NCBI RefSeq assembly: GCF_009857815.1
Contig: NZ_WVVW01000001.1
Coordinates: 992,001 to 1,056,000, forward strand
DNA: 64,000 nucleotides
From: Pseudomaricurvus sp. HS19
GTDB lineage: Bacteria; Pseudomonadota; Gammaproteobacteria; Pseudomonadales; Cellvibrionaceae
Direction of reading: 5' to 3'
Below the pieces are notes generated by a model. It made no database searches, had not been told where the DNA came from, and worked only from the letters and a program-made list of their open reading frames with translations. The first letter of the stretch is position 1. Every line of letters begins with the position of its first letter. This document shows, piece after piece, positions 7,817 to 16,404 of this stretch. The translations under genes were made by a program, and so were the position numbers.

Positions 7817-10597
7817 TTGACAGAATTTACCCTGGGACAACGCTGGATCAGCAATACCGAACCGGAACTTGGCCTGGGCATCGTCAGCGATGTTGACCAC
7901 CGCCTGATCACCATCAGCTTCCCCGCCGCCGATGAACATCGCGCCTACGCCCGCAATAACGCCCCCCTGGCCCGGGTTAAATACCGCCTCGGCGACCAGG
8001 TGCAGGATCTGGACGGCAACAGCATGGTGATCCATGCCATTGACGAAAATGACCACTACATTACCTACACCGGCGAGAACAGTGAGGGCGAAAGCTGCTC
8101 CCTCGGCGAGGTGGAGCTGGACTGCTTCGTCAACTTCAACAAGCCGCTGGAGCGCCTGTTTGCCGGCCAGATCGACAAACTCAGCGATTACCGCCTGCGC
8201 CAGCAGACCCTGGTGCAGCAACAGAAGCTGGCCAGCGCCCATATCACCGGCCTGATCGGCCCGCGGGTGCAACTGCTCCCGCACCAGCTTTACATCGCCA
8301 GCGAAGTGGGACAACGGTTCGCCCCGCGGGTATTGCTGGCGGACGAGGTGGGACTGGGCAAAACCATTGAAGCCGGCCTCATCATTCATCAACAGTTACT
8401 GCGCGGACTCAGCCAGCGGGTATTGATTGCCGTGCCCGACAGCCTGGTACACCAGTGGCTGGTGGAGATGCTGCGTCGCTTTAACCTGGCTTTCACCTTG
8501 CTGGACGAAGAGCGCTGCGACGCCATTGAGAATCCCGAATCCCTCGATGAGGAAGAGCTGGGGCTGGAAGAGATCAGCAGCGACAACCCGTTTGACTCCG
8601 CCCAACTGGTGCTCTGCAGTATCAGCCTGCTGAGCGACAACCCCAAGCGCCTGCAGCAGGCCCTGGAATGCCGCTGGGACCTGATGGTGGTGGATGAAGC
8701 CCATCACCTGCACTGGCATCCTGACATGCAGTGCGACGCCTACAGTGCCGTCGAACAACTGGCCGCCCTCGCCCGCGGCCTGCTGCTGCTCACCGCCACA
8801 CCGGAACAGGTAGGGGTGGACAGCCACTTCGCCCGCCTGCGGCTGCTGGACCCGGATCGCTATTTTGATCTCGACCGCTTCCGCGAAGAGCAGACCCACT
8901 TTGGCGACATCAATAACTGGATTGAACAGCTGCATAGCGGGCAGGCGGCCGACCAGACTCTCAAACAGCAGCTGCAAACCCTGCTGGGTAACGACGTGGT
9001 GCCACTGCTGGAGTCAGACTCCGGCCGCGAGACCGTAACCGAACAGCTGCTGGATCGCTACGGCACGGGCCGTGTACTGTTCCGCAATACCCGCGCCGCC
9101 GTGGCCGGCTTCCCGGAGCGCCGCCTGCACAGTCATCCCCTGGAAACGGACGAAGACGAACTGCAAGGCAAATTGCAGTGGCTGGTGGCCTGGCTCAAGC
9201 AGCACCGGCAGGAGAAGATACTGGTGATCTGCTCACAGGCCCACACCGCCCAGGAGCTGGAACTGCAACTGAGACTGCGTCACGGTGTCCGCAGCGCCGT
9301 GTTCGTGGAGAGCCTGAGTCTGATTGAGCGGGACCGGGCGGCCGCCTATTTCGCCGACCAGGAAGATGGCGCCCAGGTGCTGATCTGCTCCGAGATCGGC
9401 AGCGAAGGCCGTAACTTCCAGTTTGCCCACCACCTGGTCATGCTGGACCTGCCCCTCAACCCGGACCTGATCGAGCAGCGCATCGGCCGACTCGACCGTA
9501 TCGGCCAGACCGAGACCGTGCACATTCATGTGCCGGTCCAGAGTGGCAGCGCCGAAGAATCCCTGCTGCGCTGGTATCACGAAGGCCTGAATGGTTTCGA
9601 ACAGGTCTGCCCCATTGGCCAGGCAGTCTACGATGAGTTTGCCGATGAGCTGGACGCGGCAATGCGGGACGCCGCCAGCCTGCCGGAACTGATTGCCACC
9701 ACCAAAGCCCGCAGCGACGAGCTGCGTGATGCCCTGCGTCACGGCCGCGACCGCCTGCTGGAGCTGAACTCCTGCAAGCCCGCGGTAGCCACGCAACTGG
9801 TGGATGCCCTGGCAGCTCTCGATGAAGACCCGGATCTCGTCGCCTATATGGATCTGGCCTTTGACTGCTACGGTGTGGATTCCGAGCGCCACAGTGAACA
9901 CAGCTTCGTGGCCCACCCATCGGATCACATGCATAGCCAGCACTTCCCCGGGCTGCCGGACGAAGGCATCACTGCCACCTACAGCCGCCTGCAGGCGCTC
10001 AGCCGTGAGGACATGAACTTCCTCACCTGGGAGCACCCCATGGTGAGCGGCGTTATGGATATGGTGCTTAACAGCGAGCGGGGCAACACCACCGTCTGCA
10101 CCATGAAACTGCCACCGCTGAAACCCGGCAGCCTGCTGGTGGAGGCACTCTTCTCGGTTCACCACAGCGCCCCACGCTTCCTGCAGCTGCAGCGCTTTCT
10201 GGATAACAGCTACCTGCGACTGGTGACCGACAACCAGTTACGCGCCCTGCAGAATGTGGTTAAGGACGAGCACTTCAGCAAACTGGAGCAGCGCCTCAAA
10301 GGCGCCACCGCCAAGCAGCTGGTGGAACACGCCCGCAACGAGATCGAGCGCATCGCCAGCCACCTGGAAAAGCAGGCGGAAGCGGAGCGCCAGCAATTGA
10401 TTGATACCGCCCGTGACAATATCAACCGCTACTACGAAGGTGAGCTGTCCCGCCTGCGCGCACTGGCGGACGTGAACCCCAACATTCGCGGTGATGAGAT
10501 CGCGTTTCTGGAAGAGTTGCAGCAGGTCAGCCTGACCAGCCTGGAACACGCCCAGATTCAGCTGCACGCCATCAAGGTGGCACTGATCACCAACTGA
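7817..10597 (+). CDS. rapA: RNA polymerase-associated ATPase RapA
   Basis: A 926-residue Swi2/Snf2-type protein that binds RNA polymerase and recycles stalled complexes. The N-terminal Tudor-like segment starts FTLGQRWISNTEPELGLG, close to E. coli RapA. Walker A is DEVGLGKT at about residue 176, DEAH is at about 292, and helicase motif VI QRIGRLDRIGQ is present. A long C-terminal RNA-polymerase-binding part follows. The start is TTG, set by homology to the RapA N-terminus. The gene ends 18 bases before a strong terminator. Confidence 0.97.
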   Translation: MTEFTLGQRWISNTEPELGLGIVSDVDHRLITISFPAADEHRAYARNNAPLARVKYRLGDQVQDLDGNSMVIHAIDENDHYITYTGENSEGESCSLGEVELDCFVNFNKPLERLFAGQIDKLSDYRLRQQTLVQQQKLASAHITGLIGPRVQLLPHQLYIASEVGQRFAPRVLLADEVGLGKTIEAGLIIHQQLLRGLSQRVLIAVPDSLVHQWLVEMLRRFNLAFTLLDEERCDAIENPESLDEEELGLEEISSDNPFDSAQLVLCSISLLSDNPKRLQQALECRWDLMVVDEAHHLHWHPDMQCDAYSAVEQLAALARGLLLLTATPEQVGVDSHFARLRLLDPDRYFDLDRFREEQTHFGDINNWIEQLHSGQAADQTLKQQLQTLLGNDVVPLLESDSGRETVTEQLLDRYGTGRVLFRNTRAAVAGFPERRLHSHPLETDEDELQGKLQWLVAWLKQHRQEKILVICSQAHTAQELELQLRLRHGVRSAVFVESLSLIERDRAAAYFADQEDGAQVLICSEIGSEGRNFQFAHHLVMLDLPLNPDLIEQRIGRLDRIGQTETVHIHVPVQSGSAEESLLRWYHEGLNGFEQVCPIGQAVYDEFADELDAAMRDAASLPELIATTKARSDELRDALRHGRDRLLELNSCKPAVATQLVDALAALDEDPDLVAYMDLAFDCYGVDSERHSEHSFVAHPSDHMHSQHFPGLPDEGITATYSRLQALSREDMNFLTWEHPMVSGVMDMVLNSERGNTTVCTMKLPPLKPGSLLVEALFSVHHSAPRFLQLQRFLDNSYLRLVTDNQLRALQNVVKDEHFSKLEQRLKGATAKQLVEHARNEIERIASHLEKQAEAERQQLIDTARDNINRYYEGELSRLRALADVNPNIRGDEIAFLEELQQVSLTSLEHAQIQLHAIKVALITN

Positions 10598-10615
10598 GGC
10601 ACTCATCCGCCAAAT

Positions 10616-10647
10616 AAAAAAACGGGCCCCATGGGGCCCGTTTTTTT
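10616..10647. terminator. Bidirectional rho-independent terminator
   Basis: A perfect 32-base palindrome with GC core ACGGGCCCC/GGGGCCCGT, flanked by an A-run on the left and a T-run on the right. It can stop transcription of rapA from the left and of the SMI1/KNR4-like gene from the right. Confidence 0.92.
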
Positions 10648-10670
10648 TGTAACTGCGCAGCAAGCTATCT

Positions 10671-11075
10671 TCAGCTCTCCATCCACACCTCTTTTACCCA
10701 GTACCAGACGCTCTCCCACTCATCCTCGGTGTAATCGCCGCTGCGCAGCCACAACTTCACCTCCCCCTCCAGGGAGACACAGTAATAACCCTCGGGGCAT
10801 TCGCACAGCACCACCATATCCCGTGGCATACCCAGGTCCCAGGCTGTTGCGGTCACTTCCGCCAGATAAGTATGGGATTGGGGATCCGCCACGGTAACCG
10901 GCTCCAGTGAGCCGTAGATGACATCGGACGCCGTCAGTAGAAACTCCCGGAAGTCCGGATGCAGCGGCATCAGGATCTGCTCCAGGGCATCCACCAGCTG
11001 CTCGTCGTCCGGCAGCTCCAGCGGCACCGGCACGGATTCGGCCATCTCGTGCAGCTCGTCAACAATTTCCTGCAT
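10671..11075 (-). CDS. SMI1/KNR4-family (SUKH) protein
   Basis: A 134-residue acidic protein with the SMI1/KNR4 pattern: an N-terminal helical part with LHPDFREFLLTASDVIYGSLEPV, then YLAEVTATAWDLGMPRDMVVLCECPEGYYCVS. In bacteria this fold is common in immunity proteins of polymorphic toxin systems, but many members are stand-alone housekeeping proteins. No toxin gene lies nearby. It is followed by the terminator at 10616-10647 and sits behind another small gene on the same strand. Confidence 0.72.
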   Translation of the reverse strand: MQEIVDELHEMAESVPVPLELPDDEQLVDALEQILMPLHPDFREFLLTASDVIYGSLEPVTVADPQSHTYLAEVTATAWDLGMPRDMVVLCECPEGYYCVSLEGEVKLWLRSGDYTEDEWESVWYWVKEVWMES

Positions 11076-11118
11076 TGCTCACTCCGGTCAAAACTCTTAT
11101 CCAGTCAACAGGCCCTGC

Positions 11119-11511
11119 TTAGAGACTCCCCAGCAGGCCATCTTTCAAACGCACAATCTGCTCACCCTGATCGTCGATACGGAAGAAATCATCCTGATTT
11201 TCGTACTCGGGGCCAGGATCGCACTGTACCGGCTTGCCAAACGCCTCCCAGGCAGCGCGCGCGCACTCCACGTCATTGGCCCAGGGGGTATGGGGGGAGT
11301 CGAACCAGATACCCACATAGGGGCCGTCCTCAATGCCCGTCTGGATCACAATGGGAATCGCCGGCGAGTGCTCCAGGGTACGAAACATCCGCACGCCCTG
11401 CTGGCCCTTGTCCACCGGCAGCTCCTCAATGGGCCCCAGCACACTTTTCATCCAGCCCAGCACCCGTTTCAGTACCGGCTCCCGGATGTAGATCTCGATA
11501 TCCCGCTGCAT
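11119..11511 (-). CDS. Conserved hypothetical protein, 130 aa
   Basis: A small soluble acidic protein (MQRDIEIYIREPVLKRVLGW at the N-terminus) that I do not recognise. No signal peptide or membrane segment is visible. The ATG at 11511 is well supported by CAGGAG seven bases upstream. It lies 43 bases upstream of the SMI1/KNR4-like gene on the same strand, so the two are probably cotranscribed. The pair is reminiscent of an effector/immunity or partner pair, but nothing in the protein looks toxic. Confidence 0.7.
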   Translation of the reverse strand: MQRDIEIYIREPVLKRVLGWMKSVLGPIEELPVDKGQQGVRMFRTLEHSPAIPIVIQTGIEDGPYVGIWFDSPHTPWANDVECARAAWEAFGKPVQCDPGPEYENQDDFFRIDDQGEQIVRLKDGLLGSL

Positions 11512-11699
11512 GGTTTTCTCCTGTGGTCCAGCTCCGGCAACTGACGTCTGGCGCCACATAAATCGGCCGCCCCAAAAGCGGCGCTACGTTATCACTTCTC
11601 CCGCGCCGAACCCAGCGGCAGGCGGGCGTTTCTGCAATTTAGTTTTAGCGCTTTTGCTGCTAGAATTCCGCCCTTTCGCATCGAGCCCAGTAGCCCACC

Positions 11700-12404
11700 A
11701 TGCAACTAGAACAGTATTACACCCCCCGCGGAGATGGCTTCAGTTTCAGCCGCGAGCAGGCCAGCCGCTTTGCCAAGGGCGTCGCCGACGACTTCAACCC
11801 CATCCACGACACTGACGCCAAACGCTTCTGCGTACCGGGTGACCTGCTGTTTTCACTGGCCCTGGAACAGCTCGGCCTGTTCGAGTCCATGGAAGTGAAG
11901 TTCGCCGACATGGTCTCCGATGGAGTGACCCTGCATTTCAACCAGGACGACAGCCGCCACATCGACATCGCCGATGCCGAGGGCCGGACCTACCTGTCTG
12001 TGGCCACTGCGGGCGAGAACAACGCCAACCGCGAGCTGGCCCGGGACCTGGCCGCAGAATACGCCGCCTTCTCCGGCAAGACCTTCCCCCACGTGCTGGT
12101 GCCGCTGTGGAAAGAGCACGGCGTGATGGTCAACCCGGCCCGCCCACTGGTGATCTACGAATCCATGGCCATCCAGCTGCATCAACTGACCTTCTCCAAC
12201 CTGCACCTGGAGCTGGCCGGCGCCCATATGGAAGTCAACGGCAAGCGCGGTAACGCGCGCCTGGAGTTTGAATTCCGCGATGGCGACAAGATCATCGGCC
12301 GCGGTGAGAAGCGCATTGTACTCAGCGGCCTCAAGCCCTATGAAGAGGATGCCGTGGAAGGCCTGGTCGCTTTCTACGAGCAACGCAAAACCGACCTGGC
12401 CTGA
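11700..12404 (+). CDS. DUF3581 family protein
   Basis: A 234-residue protein of the DUF3581 family of gammaproteobacteria, possibly a hot-dog-type fold. The conserved stretch FAKGVADDFNPIHDTDAKRF near residues 23-42 resembles the HDxxA-type hydratase region of MaoC proteins. Biochemical function is unknown. The ATG follows a short AT-rich stretch with TAGAAT at 11661-11666, a possible -10 element. Confidence 0.85.
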   Translation: MQLEQYYTPRGDGFSFSREQASRFAKGVADDFNPIHDTDAKRFCVPGDLLFSLALEQLGLFESMEVKFADMVSDGVTLHFNQDDSRHIDIADAEGRTYLSVATAGENNANRELARDLAAEYAAFSGKTFPHVLVPLWKEHGVMVNPARPLVIYESMAIQLHQLTFSNLHLELAGAHMEVNGKRGNARLEFEFRDGDKIIGRGEKRIVLSGLKPYEEDAVEGLVAFYEQRKTDLA

Positions 12405-12469
12405 GTACTTCAGGCCGCCTGCTCTGCCCTCCTGCCCTCAGGGCTCCCGTCAGACCACCGCAGCGACAA

Positions 12470-13366
12470 TCAGCTGCCCGCTTTGGGCTGGTAGCTGTCG
12501 CACAACTGCAGCCAGTGATCGATACCCGGCCCACGGTACTTCTGCTTGTGCAGGACGATATAAAAGCGACGGTGCCAGTCCCGGTGGGGTACCGCCAGCG
12601 GGATCAGGCTGCCGCGCCGGAACGCGTCCCGCAGGGTAATCTCCGACAGGCATCCAATACCCAGCCCCGCCTCTACCGCTCGCTTGATGGCCTCGGTATG
12701 CTGCAGCTGGTGGCGAATCTGCAAATCCGGCAACAATCCATGCATGGCGCGATCAAACGCCTGCCGCGTGCCGGATCCCGACTCCCTCACTACCCACGGT
12801 GCCGCCAGCAGATCCTCATCGTCCATCACACCCTTCTCCGCCAGCGGATGCCCCGGGGCGCAGAACACCACCAGGTCGTCTTCACGCCACGGTATTACCT
12901 CCAGATCGGGGTGCTGCAGCTCCCCTTCCACCAGCCCAATATCAATTTCATAGTTGGCCACCATGCGGGCTATGGCTTCGGTATTGGCCACCGTCAGCTG
13001 CACATCCGCGCCCTCGTGGCGGTTCATGTAGTCCGCCATCATCTCCACCGCCAGGTAATTGCCGATGGTGAGAGTGGCGCCCACCTTCAGCAACCCCAGC
13101 TCCTGGTGACGGGCCAGATCCCGCTGAAAGGACTCCGCCTGCGCCAACAGTGCCTCCGCCTTCGGGCGCAAGGTGCGGCCCAGCTCGTTGAGCTGCAGGC
13201 GCTTGCCCACCCGGTCAAAGAGCTGGATATCGAACTGCTGCTCCAGGTCCCGCAACGAACTGCTGGCCGCCGACTGGGACATGGCCAGGTGCTCCGCCGC
13301 GCGGGTGATGTTTTCAAAGTGGGCCGCCGCCAGGAACACCTCCAGCTGCCGCAGGGAATATTTCAT
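12470..13366 (-). CDS. finR: LysR-family regulator, FinR-like
   Basis: A 298-residue LysR-type regulator with an N-terminal winged helix-turn-helix (residues 1-60, FENITRAAEHLAMSQSAASSSL) and a substrate-binding-like effector domain. It is divergent from fpr. In Pseudomonas the divergent LysR gene finR activates fpr under redox stress, so the same role is inferred here. An inverted repeat TTAATC-N9-GATTAA sits in the shared promoter region, as expected for a LysR operator. Confidence 0.88.
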   Translation of the reverse strand: MKYSLRQLEVFLAAAHFENITRAAEHLAMSQSAASSSLRDLEQQFDIQLFDRVGKRLQLNELGRTLRPKAEALLAQAESFQRDLARHQELGLLKVGATLTIGNYLAVEMMADYMNRHEGADVQLTVANTEAIARMVANYEIDIGLVEGELQHPDLEVIPWREDDLVVFCAPGHPLAEKGVMDDEDLLAAPWVVRESGSGTRQAFDRAMHGLLPDLQIRHQLQHTEAIKRAVEAGLGIGCLSEITLRDAFRRGSLIPLAVPHRDWHRRFYIVLHKQKYRGPGIDHWLQLCDSYQPKAGS

Positions 13367-13375
13367 ACTCAGGCC

Positions 13376-13396
13376 TTAATCGGATTTTCTGATTAA
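13376..13396. promoter_or_regulatory. Candidate FinR operator
   Basis: The inverted repeat TTAATC-N9-GATTAA lies 9 bases upstream of the finR ATG and about 80 bases before the fpr start. LysR regulators bind imperfect palindromes of this size between divergent genes. The assignment is inferred from position. Confidence 0.45.
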
Positions 13397-13478
13397 CATC
13401 AAATAAATTATGAGTTTTGCAGATATAGTATCCAGACGATAAGGTGTCGGCAAGTTAACATTTGATGGGGGCTATACC

Positions 13479-14252
13479 ATGGCGGAGCTACTCCGGGAAC
13501 GGGTTACCAGCGTGCACCACTGGAACGACAAGCTGTTCAGCTTCCGGGTCACCCGTGAACGCGGCCTGCAATTCAGCAACGGCCAGTTTGTGATGGTGGG
13601 GCTGGAAGTGGACGGCAAACCCCTCACCCGCGCCTACAGTATCGCCAGCGCCAACTACGACGATGAAATGGAGTTTTTCAGCATCAAGGTGCCCAACGGC
13701 CCCCTCACCTCACGCCTGCAGCACCTGCAGGTGGGAGACGAGGTTCTGGTCAGCAACAAACCCACCGGCACCCTGCTGGTGGACTACCTGCTGCCCGGCC
13801 GCAACCTCTACCTGGTCAGCACCGGCACCGGCCTGGCCCCCTTCCTCGCCGTGATCCGCGACCCGGAAGTCTACGAGCGTTTTGACCGTATTATCCTGAC
13901 CCACGGCGTACGCCAGGTTTCGGACCTGGCCTATCAGGAGCTGATTGAAAATGAGCTGCCGCAGGACGAATACCTCGGCGAAGAGATTCGCAAAAAGCTG
14001 CTCTACTACCCCACAGTGAGTCGTGAGCCCTACCGCAACGAAGGCCGTATCACCACCCACCTGCAAAGCGGCGAACTGACCACAAAGCTCGGTCTCGACA
14101 ACATCGACCCTGCTCAGGATCGTTTCATGATCTGCGGCAGCCAGGGCATGTTGCGCGACTGCACCCACTGGCTGGAGGAGCAGGGTTTCAAGGAATCCCG
14201 CCAGGGTTACAAGGCCGATTACGTGATTGAGCGAGCGTTCGTAGAGCGTTAA
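13479..14252 (+). CDS. fpr: Ferredoxin/flavodoxin-NADP+ reductase
   Basis: A 257-residue FAD enzyme exchanging electrons between NADPH and ferredoxin or flavodoxin. The FAD motif R-x-Y-S appears as TRAYSIAS (about residues 50-57). The NADP motif GTGLAPFL is at about 114-121, and ICGSQGML lies near the C-terminus. The C-terminal sequence YVIERAFVER matches subclass I bacterial Fpr. It is divergent from finR. Confidence 0.96.
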   Translation: MAELLRERVTSVHHWNDKLFSFRVTRERGLQFSNGQFVMVGLEVDGKPLTRAYSIASANYDDEMEFFSIKVPNGPLTSRLQHLQVGDEVLVSNKPTGTLLVDYLLPGRNLYLVSTGTGLAPFLAVIRDPEVYERFDRIILTHGVRQVSDLAYQELIENELPQDEYLGEEIRKKLLYYPTVSREPYRNEGRITTHLQSGELTTKLGLDNIDPAQDRFMICGSQGMLRDCTHWLEEQGFKESRQGYKADYVIERAFVER

Positions 14253-14359
14253 TAAACAACGCTCGCCCGGCAGTTGATGTCACACATACGGTGTAAGATG
14301 CGTGTGGAGAACGTAAGTTAGCCACCTGACACTCAACACCCTACTGCTGTATTACGACG

Positions 14360-15805
14360 ATGATTCAACTGCTGAACCTCCCCTGTGCGCTGGTGGACCT
14401 GGAAACCACCGGCGCCAGCACTGGCGCCGACCGCATTACCGAAGTGGGACTGCTGCGCTGTCGCGCCGACACCGCCCCCCAAAGCTGGGAGCAGCTGCTC
14501 AATCCCGGCACCGGCATTCCCGAATTTATTCAGCAGCTCACCGGTATTACGCCACTGATGGTGGCGGACAAGCCTGCCTTCGAACAGGTTGCCAATGAGC
14601 TCTGGCTGCAGCTGCAGGATTGCCTGTTCGTGGCCCACAACGCCCGCTTCGACTACGGTTTCCTGAAAGCGGCGTTTCGCCGTTGCGGCTACGATTTCAA
14701 ACCAAAAATTGTCTGCACCCTGAAACTGGCGCGGGAGCTGTTCCCGGACTGGCCCCGTCACGGACTGGATGCCATCTGCCAGCAGATCGGCTACCCACGC
14801 TCGCAAAGCCATCGCGCCATGGCGGACGTGCAGGCGATGTTTGCCTTTCTCTGTTTCGCCATTGCGCAATGTGGCCAGCAGGCGGTGGATGCAGCGGCGG
14901 CCAAACAGTTACGACGGCCGGCGCTGCCACCCCATATTGATCCGGCGGAACTTGAAGTCATACCCAATACGCCGGGGGTCTACTATTTCTACGGCGAGCA
15001 GGATTCCCTCCTCTATGTTGGCAAGAGTAAAACCCTGCGTACCCGTATCCTCTCCCACTTCAATGCCGACCACAGCTCCGGCAAGGAGATGGCGCTGAGC
15101 CAGTCGGTGCGGCGCATTGATTTTCGGCAAACCGTCGGCGAACTGGGGGCGCTGTTGCTGGAAAACGAGCAGATCAAATCCCTGTCGCCGATCTACAACC
15201 GCCGGCAGCGACGCTACCAGAGCCTGTGGGTGTGGGAGCTGTTACCGGGGGCCAATTCCGCACTGCAGCCACAGCTGCACAATCGTCCGGCACAAGGCTG
15301 GCTGCCGGAACGGGATCTGTACGGCCCCTACCGCAACCGCGGCAGCGCCCGCAACGCCCTCAATGCGCTGATTCGCGAGCGCCAATTGTGCAATCGGGTG
15401 CTGGGACTGGAGAGCGGCAACGGGGCCTGTTTTGCCCGTCAACTGGGGCAGTGCCATGGCGCCTGCGAGGGCGTGGAGAGTATTGACCAGCACAACCAGC
15501 GCCTGCTGGAGGCTTTCAATGCAAAGAAACTGGCAGCGTGGCCCTACCCCGGCCCCATTGCCATACGCGAACAGAGCCCAGACCGCTCACAAAGCTGCCT
15601 GCACATCATCTGTCACTGGGCGTACCTGGGCACCGCTGCCGACACAACGGCGGCACTCGCGCTGTTGCAACAAGCGCCGACAGAAGTGATGTTTGATGTG
15701 GAAAGTTACCGCCTGCTCTATAAGGCCATACACAAGGGCCAGCACGAGGTGATCGAACTGGCGCCTTCCATGGGGTCTCAGGTCAAGGATCAGGGCGCAG
15801 ACTGA
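14360..15805 (+). CDS. DnaQ-like exonuclease fused to UvrC/Cho-type GIY-YIG nuclease
   Basis: A 481-residue two-domain nuclease. Residues 8-170 form a DEDDh 3'-5' exonuclease: D-x-E at 13-15 (LVDLETTG), HNARFDYGF, and HRAMADVQAMF with the last aspartate. From about residue 198 a GIY-YIG endonuclease domain follows (NTPGVYYFY ... LLYVGKSKTLRTRI), with the catalytic glutamate in LLLENEQIKSLSPIYNRR. Similar fusions exist in several bacterial groups, and mycobacterial forms have been linked to DNA repair. It lacks the UvrB-binding and helix-hairpin-helix parts of UvrC. Its last 16 bases overlap the convergent thioesterase gene. Confidence 0.9.
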   Translation: MIQLLNLPCALVDLETTGASTGADRITEVGLLRCRADTAPQSWEQLLNPGTGIPEFIQQLTGITPLMVADKPAFEQVANELWLQLQDCLFVAHNARFDYGFLKAAFRRCGYDFKPKIVCTLKLARELFPDWPRHGLDAICQQIGYPRSQSHRAMADVQAMFAFLCFAIAQCGQQAVDAAAAKQLRRPALPPHIDPAELEVIPNTPGVYYFYGEQDSLLYVGKSKTLRTRILSHFNADHSSGKEMALSQSVRRIDFRQTVGELGALLLENEQIKSLSPIYNRRQRRYQSLWVWELLPGANSALQPQLHNRPAQGWLPERDLYGPYRNRGSARNALNALIRERQLCNRVLGLESGNGACFARQLGQCHGACEGVESIDQHNQRLLEAFNAKKLAAWPYPGPIAIREQSPDRSQSCLHIICHWAYLGTAADTTAALALLQQAPTEVMFDVESYRLLYKAIHKGQHEVIELAPSMGSQVKDQGAD

Positions 15806-16239
15806 CGCTGGATGCGGCGCTGTTCCGCCTCGCGCCAGCGACGGCGGGCTTCATCGTCGGCGGGCACCAGCGCCTCTACCGGGGATGGGCGACTGTCGGC
15901 GTCCACCGCCACCATGGTGAAATAGCAGGAGTTGGTATGCCGTACCGTCCCCTCCTGCAGGTTTTCCGCGGTAACGCGGATACCCACTTCCATGGAGGTG
16001 CGACCGGTGTAGTTCACCGCCGCCTTGAAGGAGACCAGCTCGCCGATGGCCACCGGCTCCTTGAACAGCACCTGGTCCACCGACAGGGTGACCACATACT
16101 TGCCACTGAAGCGCATGGCGCAGGTATAGGCGACCTTATCCAGCAGTTTCAACAGCTCGCCGCCGTGCATCTTGCCGCCGAAGTTACTCATATCCGGTGT
16201 GACCAGTACGGTCATCTCTGTCGTATGTTCGCGAGCCAT
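15790..16239 (-). CDS. Acyl-CoA thioesterase (YciA/BACH type)
   Basis: A 149-residue hot-dog-fold thioesterase that hydrolyses acyl-CoA esters. The family signature NFGGKMHGGELLKLLDKVAY (about residues 19-38) contains the N-x-x-G-x-x-H-G-G...D active-site pattern. The C-terminus is a basic helix ending QRRIQRQ. It converges with, and overlaps by 16 bases, the exonuclease/GIY-YIG gene. Confidence 0.92.
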   Translation of the reverse strand: MAREHTTEMTVLVTPDMSNFGGKMHGGELLKLLDKVAYTCAMRFSGKYVVTLSVDQVLFKEPVAIGELVSFKAAVNYTGRTSMEVGIRVTAENLQEGTVRHTNSCYFTMVAVDADSRPSPVEALVPADDEARRRWREAEQRRIQRQSAP

Positions 16240-16404
16240 GCATTCCCCAAATCACGCTATTGATCAGCAACGCCGCGGTATCGAAGTCAGCGACAGGCAC
16301 CCGCAGGTCCGGGTACCCGGCCACCACGACACAGCAGCCTCCTGGCGCAGAATAACGTAACTCGTGTTTCCCCGCACCCACCACCGGCGACGGAGCGAAA
16401 GCCA

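Noticed and set aside
9233-10165. 310-codon frame antisense to rapA
   Set aside because: Shadow frame with no start signal and no recognisable domain.
11661-11666. TAGAAT as a full promoter for the DUF3581 gene
   Set aside because: The -10 is good but no acceptable -35 lies at 16-18 bases, and the region is too short to judge. I mention it only within the gene entry.
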